From NCBI GenBank assembly GCA_020851635.1, contig JADZCJ010000013.1:1-41052 (forward strand): a stretch of DNA of 41,052 nt. Reading direction: 5' to 3'. Under the pieces are notes generated by a model. The model saw only the letters and a program-made list of their open reading frames with translations, made no database searches and was not told where the DNA came from. Position 1 is the stretch's first letter. Each line of letters begins with the position of its first letter. Source of the DNA: Anaerolineae bacterium. GTDB lineage: Bacteria; Chloroflexota; Anaerolineae; UBA4142; SHND01. Shown one piece after another: positions 1 to 7,905 of the stretch. The translations under genes were made by a program, and so were the position numbers.

Positions 1-131
1 ATCTCGCGCACGGAAAAATTTGGGCGCAAAGCAGGGCGCGCAAACTCGCCCAACAGAGAGGTTGCATTCCAAGAGTCGTTTGGCATAAACGTAAACATTG
101 CATATGGATTATATGCGACGCATGGTAAAAC

Positions 132-163
132 AAAAAACGCCGTGCCACGCGGCACGGCGTTTT
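132..163 (-). terminator. Rho-independent terminator of the sigma/anti-sigma operon
   Basis: A perfect stem of 13 pairs (134-146 with 151-163) encloses the four-base loop ACGC. Read on the minus strand the stem is followed by a run of six T. It lies just past the stop of the anti-sigma-like gene (200-1429), so it ends that minus-strand operon. I see nothing gene-like in 1-131. Confidence 0.85.
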
Positions 164-199
164 GGAGCTTGAGGTTCCAGCTTGTGTTTCTGTCAATCG

Positions 200-1429
200 T
201 TACGGCTCGGGCGTCTCTGTAATGTCGGGCGCAATCGGTTCGTCAGAGTCTCGGGTTGGCACCGGCGCGGGCTTGTCGGTCGGCGTTTCGGTCGGCGTCC
301 TGGTTGGCGTAGAGTCATTAACAGATGTTTCCGTCGGTTCGGGGACCTGTGTCGTCGGCTCATTTTCGGTCGTGATGGGTTCCTGTGGTTCATAAACGGG
401 CAAGCTGTTTATCGGCGGGTCATGCTTGACAAAGAGCGCACCGATCCAGCCAATGCCGGTTTCGAGATTTTGCGGATACTCGATGACCAACCACGCACTG
501 CTCTCGTCACGCCCCAGGATTTTTACAATATCCCCGCTTTTCAATTCTCCGATGGGGGGATATTCGATGCCGGGACCGGTGCGCACACGCAGCTGCGTCG
601 CAGTGATGATGCCCCCGACGGCGACCGCGCGCGTGGTGCGCTGTGCGTTGGATTCCGATGTCGCGGGTTGAGGTACGGGCGTGTTTTGATTCAGCACGCT
701 GCCTGCTGCCGAAGCATCGGTGGTTTCGCGAACAGCCGTCGGCGTTGGCGGCGCAAGTTCTGCGCTGACAGCGACTGTTGGTTCCGGCGGAGCGGCAGCC
801 GGAAGCGGAGCCTGCGCGGGCGCAGAGGGCAATCCCGTAGGTTGTGCCTTGTTTGATTCGGCAGGGACCGGCGCGAGAGTGGATACAGGTTCGGGTGTAT
901 CGGTGGGTGGTTCGATGGTAATCATGATCGGCGAAGCTGTGGGCAGCGTCTGTGTCACTACCTGATCACTTTGTGACTGCGCCGGAAAGGTTGGAAGCGG
1001 TGTAGGCGCAAGCGCGATCATCACGGACGGCGATGGTTGAGCAGCCGCCATCGGCGCGGCTTGCTCGAGCGCCTGATTCGGACTAGTTTGACGAAACAGT
1101 GTTGCGGTCAACAGCAATACGAACGCCGCGGTGGCGGCAACAGCAACTCCGCGCAGTCCCCATACGAGCCATGCGGGGGTCGCGCGCGCCGGCGCGTGTG
1201 ATGTGACCGGCAGAGTGAATTGGCGCGGCAGCACGGGCGCGGACGTTTGCTTGAGCAAGCTGACCGTGTATTGCAGTGACTCGTAAGACGCGCGGGCGCG
1301 CTCGCTAGAAGCCAGGTGAGCTTTGACAATTTCTTGCTCTTGGTCGCTGAGCGTTCCGTCCAGAAAATCGGACAGACGCTCTTCGACATAAGCATCCATA
1401 TCTTGAATCTGATTTTTTCGCTTAAACAT
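200..1429 (-). CDS. Membrane anti-sigma-like regulator with extracytoplasmic SH3 domain
   Basis: The 409-residue protein probably holds the sigma factor encoded just upstream and releases it on an envelope signal. The first ~70 residues form a charged helical segment (VEERLSDFLDGTLSDQEQE) like the cytoplasmic part of anti-sigma factors, but without the His/Cys zinc ligands of the ZAS family. One membrane segment follows near residues 85-110 (WLVWGLRGVAVAATAAFVLL). A long Pro/Thr/Ala-rich stalk leads to a bacterial SH3 domain at about 270-345 (TQLRVRTGPG, GIGWIGALFV), a fold that often binds peptidoglycan or peptides. The tail is again Pro/Thr-rich. The start overlaps the sigma gene's stop by 8 bases, which indicates translational coupling. 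The SH3 call is firm; the anti-sigma role is inferred from position and topology. Confidence 0.8.
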   Translation of the reverse strand: MFKRKNQIQDMDAYVEERLSDFLDGTLSDQEQEIVKAHLASSERARASYESLQYTVSLLKQTSAPVLPRQFTLPVTSHAPARATPAWLVWGLRGVAVAATAAFVLLLTATLFRQTSPNQALEQAAPMAAAQPSPSVMIALAPTPLPTFPAQSQSDQVVTQTLPTASPIMITIEPPTDTPEPVSTLAPVPAESNKAQPTGLPSAPAQAPLPAAAPPEPTVAVSAELAPPTPTAVRETTDASAAGSVLNQNTPVPQPATSESNAQRTTRAVAVGGIITATQLRVRTGPGIEYPPIGELKSGDIVKILGRDESSAWLVIEYPQNLETGIGWIGALFVKHDPPINSLPVYEPQEPITTENEPTTQVPEPTETSVNDSTPTRTPTETPTDKPAPVPTRDSDEPIAPDITETPEP

Positions 1430-2054
1430 TCTCTACTCGGAGATCTGGACTCTCCCCCGTTCTATGCTTTAGACGTAACGAATCGGGCAAAAGTTCCTGC
1501 TGCTGGAGGAGGAATTCTCGCATGTGAGCGCGGGCACGCGAAAGGCGTGATTTTACGGTCCCAACATTGGTAGCTGTGGCAGTGGCGATTTCTTCATAGG
1601 CGAAACCATCAATGTCCGAGAGCACCAGTGTAATGCGTTGGTCATAAGGCAGGGTTTGCAAACCCTTGTTAATCCAGAGGGCGAGCTCTGAACGTTCGGC
1701 ATGGTCGTGGGGAGATTCTTCTTGCGCTTCGCCCAGCCCGGGGGCAGGGTTGTCGGGGTCAATCAGCAGGGCGTCGAGTGACGCCGTTGGCTTGCGCTTT
1801 TTGGCGCGCAGCTGGTCGTAGCATGTGTTGGTGACAATGCGCAGCAGCCATGCCTTGAACGAGCCGCCGCGAAAAGAGCGGATATTCTTGTATGCGTTGA
1901 TAAACGCATCCTGTGTCGCGTCGGACGCGGCATCGCCATCGCCCAACACTCGGTATGCCGTGTGATAGACGATGGTTTGGTAGACGCGGACGAGTTGATT
2001 AAAGGACGGCACGTCGCCTTGCTGTGCCGCGACGATCATGTCGGGTTCGTTCAT
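1422..2054 (-). CDS. ECF-type RNA polymerase sigma factor
   Basis: This 210-residue protein has the two-domain layout of extracytoplasmic-function sigma-70 factors. Region 2 covers about 25-95 (DATQDAFINAYKNI, FKAWLLRIVTNTCYDQLR) and would bind core polymerase and the -10 element. Region 4 covers about 140-195 (LPYDQRITLVLSDIDGFAYEE, GTVKSRLSRARAHMREFL) and would bind the -35 element through its helix-turn-helix. An acidic, Pro-rich linker separates them, as is usual. The downstream membrane protein overlaps it by 8 bases and is its likely anti-sigma partner. Targets are unknown and I found no convincing ECF promoter upstream. A second, different ECF factor lies at 39387-39971. Confidence 0.93.
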   Translation of the reverse strand: MNEPDMIVAAQQGDVPSFNQLVRVYQTIVYHTAYRVLGDGDAASDATQDAFINAYKNIRSFRGGSFKAWLLRIVTNTCYDQLRAKKRKPTASLDALLIDPDNPAPGLGEAQEESPHDHAERSELALWINKGLQTLPYDQRITLVLSDIDGFAYEEIATATATNVGTVKSRLSRARAHMREFLLQQQELLPDSLRLKHRTGESPDLRVENV

Positions 2055-2169
2055 ACAATCAGGGCGCGCGACGCTGGACCGATGAAAATTGCGGGCGGCG
2101 CGCGTGCCATCTTGTGACCGTAACTTGTTTCATGCGCGCACTTGATTCTCTACCGGGGGTCCAAAACAG

Positions 2170-2197
2170 TTGACATTTGGGTTTTTCGCGATATAGT
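2170..2197 (+). promoter_or_regulatory. Sigma-70 type promoter of tRNA-Leu
   Basis: The -35 box TTGACA (2170-2175) matches consensus perfectly. A 16-base spacer leads to TATAGT (2192-2197), which matches five of six -10 positions. Transcription would start a few bases before the tRNA 5' end at 2208. Confidence 0.75.
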
Positions 2198-2207
2198 AAT
2201 GACACTT

Positions 2208-2292
2208 GCCGAAGTGGCGGAACTGGCAGACGCGCACGACTCAAAATCGTGTGAGGTTACTCCTCTTGGGGGTTCGACTCCCCCCTTCGGCA
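2208..2292 (+). tRNA. tRNA-Leu (anticodon CAA)
   Basis: The 85-base cloverleaf has a perfect acceptor stem (GCCGAAG at 2208-2214 with CTTCGGC at 2285-2291) and discriminator A at 2292. The anticodon stem CACGA/TCGTG encloses the loop CTCAAAA, giving anticodon CAA, which reads UUG leucine codons. A long variable arm, as expected for class II tRNA-Leu, precedes the T arm with its GGTTCGACTCC core. The CCA end is not encoded. Confidence 0.97.
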
Positions 2293-2478
2293 CTCGCACG
2301 ATTATAATGGTATCGGCACGTTAATCCAAACATTTTGCCTGGTAATCCTCGCACGCACTCCCACTTTTGTGTGCGATCCAGACGCCTCGCGTCATTGCGG
2401 CGACCTCGAACGCCGTCTTGAACAATGACGCCCATACCGCAATGCGTTGGAATCCCACTCTAGCGCGCGGTTCTCAAC

Positions 2479-3420
2479 ATGTCAGATCAAGGGCGGTTTC
2501 CGCGCCGGCATGATGCGCGCGCGACAGACCCCGCACAGGCGGGCTTGCCGCGCCACCGAGGCAACACTGACTCTGCGTATCGCCCACTCTTGTTTAGTTG
2601 GCTGCTTGCTTTGCTTGCCGGTATCGGCGTCGGACTCTTTATCGCGTGGTATGTTTTTCCGGTGAGTTATACCGATGCTCAGCCGTATGATCTCGGCGCG
2701 AGTGACAAGGATGAAATGCTCCGTATGATTGCGTCCTCGTATGCGGTCGAGAATGCTTTTGAACTTGCCAATCGGCGGCTCTATTATCTGCAGCTGCCTG
2801 ACGTCAAAGCGCGTCTGTCCGAGCTGGCGCAGACCGAATCCAACGTCTTGACACAGCAAGCGCTCGTCAAGTTGCGTCTGGACCTTGACGGACCCCGGGC
2901 CGCGCTCGCGCGTCCCACGTCCACGCCTCGCCCAACCCGCGACCTTACGCCGGTCCCGCGTGTCACGGTTATAGTTCTGGAGCCCACTGCCATCGTTCCC
3001 ACCACCGTGCCGCCGACCCCGTTCCCCACCCCGCTTCCGCCCACCAGCGAGCCAAACCCGAACGCTCCATCCTTTGAGTTGGTCTCGCGGCGCGCGCTGG
3101 ACTGTGCGGCGGTCGGAGGAGGGGCGGCGATCTGGGTGGAGGTCCAGGATGTCGCCGGAAATGGGCTGGCGGGGGTTGGTGTGGAGGTCAATTCCGGGCT
3201 GGGAAATGAGCAATTTTTCACAGGTCTAAAGCCCGAACGGGGACCCGGCTTTGGGGATGTGACCGTGACGCCGGGCACATATTCCTTGCATTTGTTAGAA
3301 AATGCTAAAAGCGCCGTCATAAATGATTTGCGGATAGATGCAAATGTTGTAGAATGTGGCTCCAACCCTGCGGCGACGCAGGGCTGGCACCTGGTTTTTC
3401 GCCAAGTTGGGGCGCCGTAG
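2479..3420 (+). CDS. Membrane-anchored protein with Pro/Thr stalk and C-terminal beta domain, function unknown
   Basis: I do not recognise a named family for this 313-residue protein. The first ~35 residues are hydrophilic and Arg/His-rich, followed by one membrane segment near 36-60 (LFSWLLALLAGIGVGLFIAWYVF). Residues 65-135 look helical (YAVENAFELANRRLYYLQL). A Pro/Thr stalk at about 145-195 leads to a C-terminal domain that looks like a small beta-sandwich (GNGLAGVGVEVNSGL, VTPGTYSLHLLE) with two cysteines that could form a disulfide. It ends in WHLVFRQV, resembling the end of the next gene's product (YRLIFQRV), so the two may share an outer domain type. The topology is probably N-in/C-out. 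The ATG at 2479 has no clear ribosome binding site. Confidence 0.7.
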   Translation: MSDQGRFPRRHDARATDPAQAGLPRHRGNTDSAYRPLLFSWLLALLAGIGVGLFIAWYVFPVSYTDAQPYDLGASDKDEMLRMIASSYAVENAFELANRRLYYLQLPDVKARLSELAQTESNVLTQQALVKLRLDLDGPRAALARPTSTPRPTRDLTPVPRVTVIVLEPTAIVPTTVPPTPFPTPLPPTSEPNPNAPSFELVSRRALDCAAVGGGAAIWVEVQDVAGNGLAGVGVEVNSGLGNEQFFTGLKPERGPGFGDVTVTPGTYSLHLLENAKSAVINDLRIDANVVECGSNPAATQGWHLVFRQVGAP

Positions 3421-3548
3421 GGCGTTCCTATCGAATCGAGGTCACCCGGACCTCCCAGGTCAAAAAGTCCTGATCGCAGTGGCGCGATGTGACAAATTTT
3501 GGCATCTGGCAGGATTTGTCCGCCGGGACTTGAGGAAACCGACAGCTC

Positions 3549-6428
3549 GTGATACCACAACCGCTTGACCAAGTACCGTTATTTGCCCGACTATCCGAAG
3601 ACGAGCGCGAACTTTTGAGCAGCCGTCTTCGTCATCTCGAATACAACACCAACAGCATTATCTTTTCCGCAAATAAACCGGCGGAGCTCTTGGCCATTAT
3701 CGTTCAGGGCTGGGTCAAATTGGAAGGCGAGACCGCCCAGGGACCCATTGCGCTGGCAAATCTCGGCGCAGGCAGCGTGATTGGCGAAGTGGACATGTTG
3801 TTGAACCGCCCCTACTCGACTTGCTCGCGGGCGGCGACAACCTGTAGTCTGCTCGCCCTTTACCGCAACGATTTGAACGACCTCATTCTGCAATATCCCT
3901 CTATCGGGTTGAAATTCAGCGCGGCGCTCGGCACACGCGTCGCCCACCTCGACGAGTATCTCGTCACCCAACGACTCTCGTCCAACTCTTTGTTGACCTC
4001 TCTATCTGATTCTGATGCGCGTGCCCTGGCTCGACGCCTGCAGTTCCGCGCGTTTGCGCGGGGCGAGTCCTTGTTCGAGGCGCACGACGAGCCCGAAGCC
4101 GCGTTTCTCATCGAAAGCGGCGTGGTGCGGGTCATCACCGCCACGCGAGAGGGCGAAACCTATGAGGAACTGGGGGAAGGCGAACTGGTCGGGCATACGG
4201 TGCTGATTACGGGTAAACCGTTTCCCGCAACGGGTTTTGCCGTGACGGATGTGAACGCCTGGGTGCTGGCACGGAATGATTACCTCGACCTGATCAATGA
4301 GCAGCCGACGCTCAAGTTGGCATTCTCGCGCGCGATGGCAGAGCGTCTCGGCGTTCAGGACCAAGCCGGCGCCGTAGAGCGCCTCCACGCGCTGCCGTTG
4401 TTTCAGGATGCCGACCGTGAGGCGTTGGATGCCATAGCGCAACGTTTGGTCTTGCGGCATTATCCGGCGGGCGAATTGGTGTATGCAGAGGGCACCCCGG
4501 GCGACGCCATGTATTTTTGCGAATCAGGGCGCGTCAAGTTGATTTCGGATGCGGCGACCGAAGCGGAACTGCTTCACCGCATCGGTTCGGGCGAATCGTT
4601 CGGCGAGATGGCGCTCTTGACGGGGCGCACTCGCGCCGAAGCTGCCAAGGCGATTGACGACACGACTCTTTGGGTCCTCTACAAGACTGAATATGACGAG
4701 TTGATCGTTCAACATCCCGCCTTGTCGCTCGCGCTCTCGCGTGCGCTTTCGTCACGTCTGGGCAGCGCCGAGGGTGACGGGATCGAACGGCATTTGCGCC
4801 AATTGAGTCTGTTTAGCGGGCTTGCGCAAGCCGAACTGCGCCAGGTGTCGAAATATGTGCAGCCCCTGCGCATGCGCGCGGGCGAAACGGTTTGTATGGC
4901 GGGACAGCCCGCTCAATTTGTTTACATTGTCGAATCCGGCGAAGCGCGTGAGATTGCCCAGGGACCAAATGGACAGACAATCGTTCTGGATTTGCTCGGA
5001 CCACAGCAATCGTTTGGCGAGCAGGCAGTTGTCCAAAACAGTGTCTATCCTGTAACGGTACAAGCCGTCGGCGATTTGGAATTGTGGACGATCACCAAGC
5101 CCGATTTTGACCGCATGCTGGCAACGTATCCCGCGCTGGCATTGAGCGTCACGCGACGGATGGCACAAGAATTGGAGCGCGCGACCAAACGCGTCCAGCG
5201 CCCGCAATCGGCGCAATCGGTGCGTCCGGCTCAACCGCAATATGCCCAACCGGCATATGTCAAGCCCCAGCCAGTCCCACAGAAATCTTATGCGCCGCGC
5301 CCTGCGACCGGTAATGGTGGAAATGGAAACGGAGGGAATGGTCACAGCACCTATGCGCCGCGTCCCGCTGTGCCTCAAGCCCCGGCACAAGCCAAAGCGC
5401 AAGCCGCGCCACTGCCGGGAACGGCGGTTGGCGTACGTCCTGCTCCGTCAAAGCCGTGGGAGCGCACGGGCAACGTGGTGCGCCCGATGCCTGCCGCGAC
5501 GGCGCGACCTGTGCAGCCCCGCGTTGGAGCCGCGCATCTTGCAAGGGGCACGCGCAACAGCCGCCCCGGTTTCTTGACATGGTATTCAAACTTGAGCGTT
5601 GGGAACAAGATCGCATCGGTGCTCGTGGCGTTGTTTGCGTTGTGGATTGTGGTGATGCTGCCGTTGTGGCTGATCTATGCTGTCGTCACCGCCGGAGCAG
5701 GCGGCGGCAACAACAATGGCGCACCCAGCCAGGAACTGCCGATCACCAACGTGCTTAGGCAGCCGATCTTTGGCATAAAAATCGCGCAAGCGGTGAAAGA
5801 ACCGACCGCGACACCCTTGCCACCGACCGCGACGCCCGTTCCGCCGACGCCTGAACCAACTGCTGTTCCCGTTCGCAAGGCGGTAGCGGCGCCCGTGGAA
5901 TCAAGCCCCGAAGAACAGGCAGTATCGCCCGAGGCATTGATCCTGGCAGGTCCGGCGGCGGCAAATATTCCGCCTCTCCCGCCGCGCGAATGGGACCCGC
6001 GCGTAGGTCCGACCGCGTCAGATGCTCTTTTGACAGGAGTTGGGTTTACCGAAGCTGTTGTGCCCAGCGGACAAAAGTACTGGCGCCTGGTCAGTATGAA
6101 GTTTGAAGCCCCTGGTCAAGAGTCGGGCGATGACCACAATATTTACGTTTCACTCGTAGACGAAGAAGGCAAGCGGGTCGAAGACAAAGTCGTCGAGATC
6201 TCATGGGATGACAGTGGGACCGTGCAGATGGAACGGCTCGACATGTACTCGGATCAAAAACCCAAGGGTGACTATTGCGAGTGCAATTACAACTGGCCCA
6301 TGTATGGCGCGGGGTATCGCGCGCGCATTGACGATTCGATTCCAAGCGACCGCGTATATGGGATGATTATGCCCATGAAGCGGCACGTCAATTATCGCCT
6401 TATCTTTCAGCGTGTTACTATGCCTTGA
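3549..6428 (+). CDS. Four-fold cyclic-nucleotide-binding-like transmembrane protein
   Basis: The 959-residue protein starts at GTG 3549. Four CRP/FNR-type cNMP-binding-like domains follow each other at about 1-135, 136-275, 276-410 and 411-550. Only the third keeps the full phosphate-binding signature (FGEMALLTGRTRAEA); the first keeps GE, the second has GH instead of GE, and the fourth has FGE without the arginine. No CRP-type helix-turn-helix follows. A Gln/Pro/Ala/Gly-rich linker (about 550-670) leads to one membrane segment near 685-712 (IASVLVALFALWIVVMLPLWLIYAV), then a Pro/Thr stalk and an outer domain to the end. The layout suggests that a cytoplasmic nucleotide or protein signal is passed to an extracytoplasmic domain, or the reverse. 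The domain assignment is firm; the function is unknown. Confidence 0.85.
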   Translation: MIPQPLDQVPLFARLSEDERELLSSRLRHLEYNTNSIIFSANKPAELLAIIVQGWVKLEGETAQGPIALANLGAGSVIGEVDMLLNRPYSTCSRAATTCSLLALYRNDLNDLILQYPSIGLKFSAALGTRVAHLDEYLVTQRLSSNSLLTSLSDSDARALARRLQFRAFARGESLFEAHDEPEAAFLIESGVVRVITATREGETYEELGEGELVGHTVLITGKPFPATGFAVTDVNAWVLARNDYLDLINEQPTLKLAFSRAMAERLGVQDQAGAVERLHALPLFQDADREALDAIAQRLVLRHYPAGELVYAEGTPGDAMYFCESGRVKLISDAATEAELLHRIGSGESFGEMALLTGRTRAEAAKAIDDTTLWVLYKTEYDELIVQHPALSLALSRALSSRLGSAEGDGIERHLRQLSLFSGLAQAELRQVSKYVQPLRMRAGETVCMAGQPAQFVYIVESGEAREIAQGPNGQTIVLDLLGPQQSFGEQAVVQNSVYPVTVQAVGDLELWTITKPDFDRMLATYPALALSVTRRMAQELERATKRVQRPQSAQSVRPAQPQYAQPAYVKPQPVPQKSYAPRPATGNGGNGNGGNGHSTYAPRPAVPQAPAQAKAQAAPLPGTAVGVRPAPSKPWERTGNVVRPMPAATARPVQPRVGAAHLARGTRNSRPGFLTWYSNLSVGNKIASVLVALFALWIVVMLPLWLIYAVVTAGAGGGNNNGAPSQELPITNVLRQPIFGIKIAQAVKEPTATPLPPTATPVPPTPEPTAVPVRKAVAAPVESSPEEQAVSPEALILAGPAAANIPPLPPREWDPRVGPTASDALLTGVGFTEAVVPSGQKYWRLVSMKFEAPGQESGDDHNIYVSLVDEEGKRVEDKVVEISWDDSGTVQMERLDMYSDQKPKGDYCECNYNWPMYGAGYRARIDDSIPSDRVYGMIMPMKRHVNYRLIFQRVTMP

Positions 6429-6433
6429 TGCTA

Positions 6434-6468
6434 CAGAGCAACGAACCAAATTCGTTGCTCTGTTTTTT
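6434..6468 (+). terminator. Rho-independent terminator after the four-CNB gene
   Basis: The arms CAGAGCAACGA (6434-6444) and TCGTTGCTCTG (6452-6462) pair perfectly over 11 bases around a seven-base loop and are followed by six T (6463-6468). It starts six bases after the stop codon at 6428. Confidence 0.9.
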
Positions 6469-6482
6469 ATGCGGTAGCGGTT

Positions 6483-6765
6483 CTTGCCGCCCCAAAAGCG
6501 GCAGGACTTGCGTCGCCGGTTGCGAACAAGCGGGTCGCGGGCATCCCTTTCCGGGCATCTTTGACGGAAAGGGGACCATGATGTCCCCCGTTGACACTCG
6601 ACGCCGAGTCGTCAAAACACTCGCCCTCCAGCGCCGGCAAAGCCATGAGGCAGATTCAAGGGTTCCCTGCATGGGGAATCGGCGATTCTGCCTCACCCAG
6701 GACGAATTCGGCGTCATCCTTGAAAATCGGGGGTGGCGCCTCTTTTTTCCCCCCCCCCTTTTTTT
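6483..6765 (+). ncRNA. Candidate structured RNA: cluster of consecutive hairpins
   Basis: This stretch has no credible protein gene but is dense in complementary arms. The hairpins are: 6483-6505 (TTGCCGC with GCGGCAG); 6545-6573 (CCCTTTCCG with CGGAAAGGG); 6571-6588 (GGGGAC with GTCCCC); 6591-6615 (TTGACACTCG with CGAGTCGTCAA, one bulged C); 6646-6695 (TGAGGCAGA with TCTGCCTCA, with an inner stem 6661-6667/6674-6680); and a terminator-like end at 6729-6765. It lies between two terminated units. It does not match tmRNA, RNase P RNA, SRP RNA or a riboswitch class I can recall. It could be a small RNA, the rnz leader, or an assembly of repeat elements. Confidence 0.35.
6729..6765 (+). terminator. 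Terminator-like G-run/C-run hairpin with T tract
   Basis: GGGGG (6729-6733) can pair with the ten-C run at 6749-6758, directly followed by seven T (6759-6765). A palindrome GGCGCC (6735-6740) sits in the loop. It could end a transcript running through the hairpin cluster. The homopolymers make the pairing register uncertain. Confidence 0.4.
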
Positions 6766-6828
6766 ATCTGCGCCCCGGACCTGACAGTCTCATTGGCGCG
6801 TTTATTTTTCCTTGCGCGTGTTTATCGT

Positions 6829-6834
6829 TATAAT
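6829..6834 (+). promoter_or_regulatory. -10 box of the ribonuclease Z gene
   Basis: A perfect TATAAT lies 38 bases before the ATG of the ribonuclease Z gene, in a locally AT-rich patch. No good -35 box is found at 16-18 bases distance, so this is a partial promoter call. Confidence 0.4.
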
Positions 6835-6872
6835 GAGACCTTGCCACACCGAGTGGCAGATTCTCATGGCAT

Positions 6873-7796
6873 ATGTTTGAACTTGTCTTTCTCGGCACGT
6901 CAGCGTCGGCGCCCAGCGCGGAACGCAACCTGACCTCTACGCTGCTCATACACGAGGGGACGCGCTTTATGCTCGACTGCGCAGAGGGCACACAGCGCCA
7001 GATCCTCAAGAGCGGCGTGGGGTTCAAGGACCTGCGCCGCATCTTTTTGACGCACGGGCATTTGGACCATATTCTGGGCATCGGCGGGCTGGCATCCACG
7101 CTCAGCCAATGGGATGTGCCTGTTGACTCGAAACTGGAAATTTATGGCGGACGGTGGGCGCTGGACCGCGTGCGCGATCTGATGAAGGTCGTCATGCGGG
7201 GCAAAGAGGTTGAAATTGATATCGAGTTTATCGAGATCAAGCCCGGCGTACTGGTGCGGGAAAAGAATCTCAAGGTCAGCGCGTTCAGCGTCCTGCATCG
7301 GGGGACGGGCAATTTCGGCTTTGTCTTTGAAGAATTGTCCAGACGCCCCTTTTTGGTCGAGCGCGCCCAAGAGTTGGGCGTGCCGGTGGGACCCGAACGC
7401 AAGCGTCTGGTGGCGGGCGAAAGCATAACCCTGGCGGATGGGCGGGTGGTAAACCCCGAACAGGTGCTGGGCGACCTGGTGCCCGGCACCAAGTTCGTGT
7501 ATGTGGGCGACCTGGCGCGCAGCAACGAGGTCATTGAGCCAGCGCTAAATGCGGATGGGCTGGTGATGGAAGCGACCTATCTATCGCAAGACCGTGATAT
7601 CGCGCGCAAACATGGTCACATCACTGCCGCCGAAGCCGCCATGACCGCGCGCGAGGCAAATGTCAAACAGCTCTTTCTCACGCATATTTCCCGCCGCTAC
7701 AATGGGCAGGCGGTCCATGCCGAAGCAAGCGCGATTTTTCCAAATACGGCCGCATGCAATGATCTTGACCGGTTTATCGTAAAACGGGACAAGTAA
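6873..7796 (+). CDS. rnz: Ribonuclease Z (tRNA 3'-processing endonuclease)
   Basis: Ribonuclease Z cuts tRNA precursors after the discriminator base, which matters for tRNAs that lack an encoded CCA, such as the one at 2208-2292. The 307 residues match the short bacterial form. The protein opens with the metallo-beta-lactamase strand FELVFLGTSASAPSAERN, followed by FMLDCAEGTQRQIL. The zinc motif THGHLDHILGIGGL sits near residue 62. Later features are FVYVGDLARS with the metal-bridging Asp, EATYL, and the final His region LTHISRRY, all in family order. No Shine-Dalgarno sequence precedes the ATG at 6873. The gene appears to have its own -10 box and lies 109 bases before the acyltransferase gene. 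Confidence 0.95.
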   Translation: MFELVFLGTSASAPSAERNLTSTLLIHEGTRFMLDCAEGTQRQILKSGVGFKDLRRIFLTHGHLDHILGIGGLASTLSQWDVPVDSKLEIYGGRWALDRVRDLMKVVMRGKEVEIDIEFIEIKPGVLVREKNLKVSAFSVLHRGTGNFGFVFEELSRRPFLVERAQELGVPVGPERKRLVAGESITLADGRVVNPEQVLGDLVPGTKFVYVGDLARSNEVIEPALNADGLVMEATYLSQDRDIARKHGHITAAEAAMTAREANVKQLFLTHISRRYNGQAVHAEASAIFPNTAACNDLDRFIVKRDK

Positions 7797-7905
7797 AAAG
7801 CCGAGGTTAGAGATGACTCTCGGGGAGACAGGGGAACGACGAAACATGTAGCGGCAAAGCAGTCAATGGCTTGTTTTTTGGTATTCCTCGTCATCTGGTT
7901 GACCC

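Noticed and set aside
6483-6765. Known RNA class (tmRNA, RNase P, SRP, cyclic-di-GMP riboswitch)
   Set aside because: The conserved core sequences of these RNAs could not be found. A GGCAAAGCCATGAGG stretch faintly recalls a c-di-GMP-I riboswitch half but lacks the partner half.
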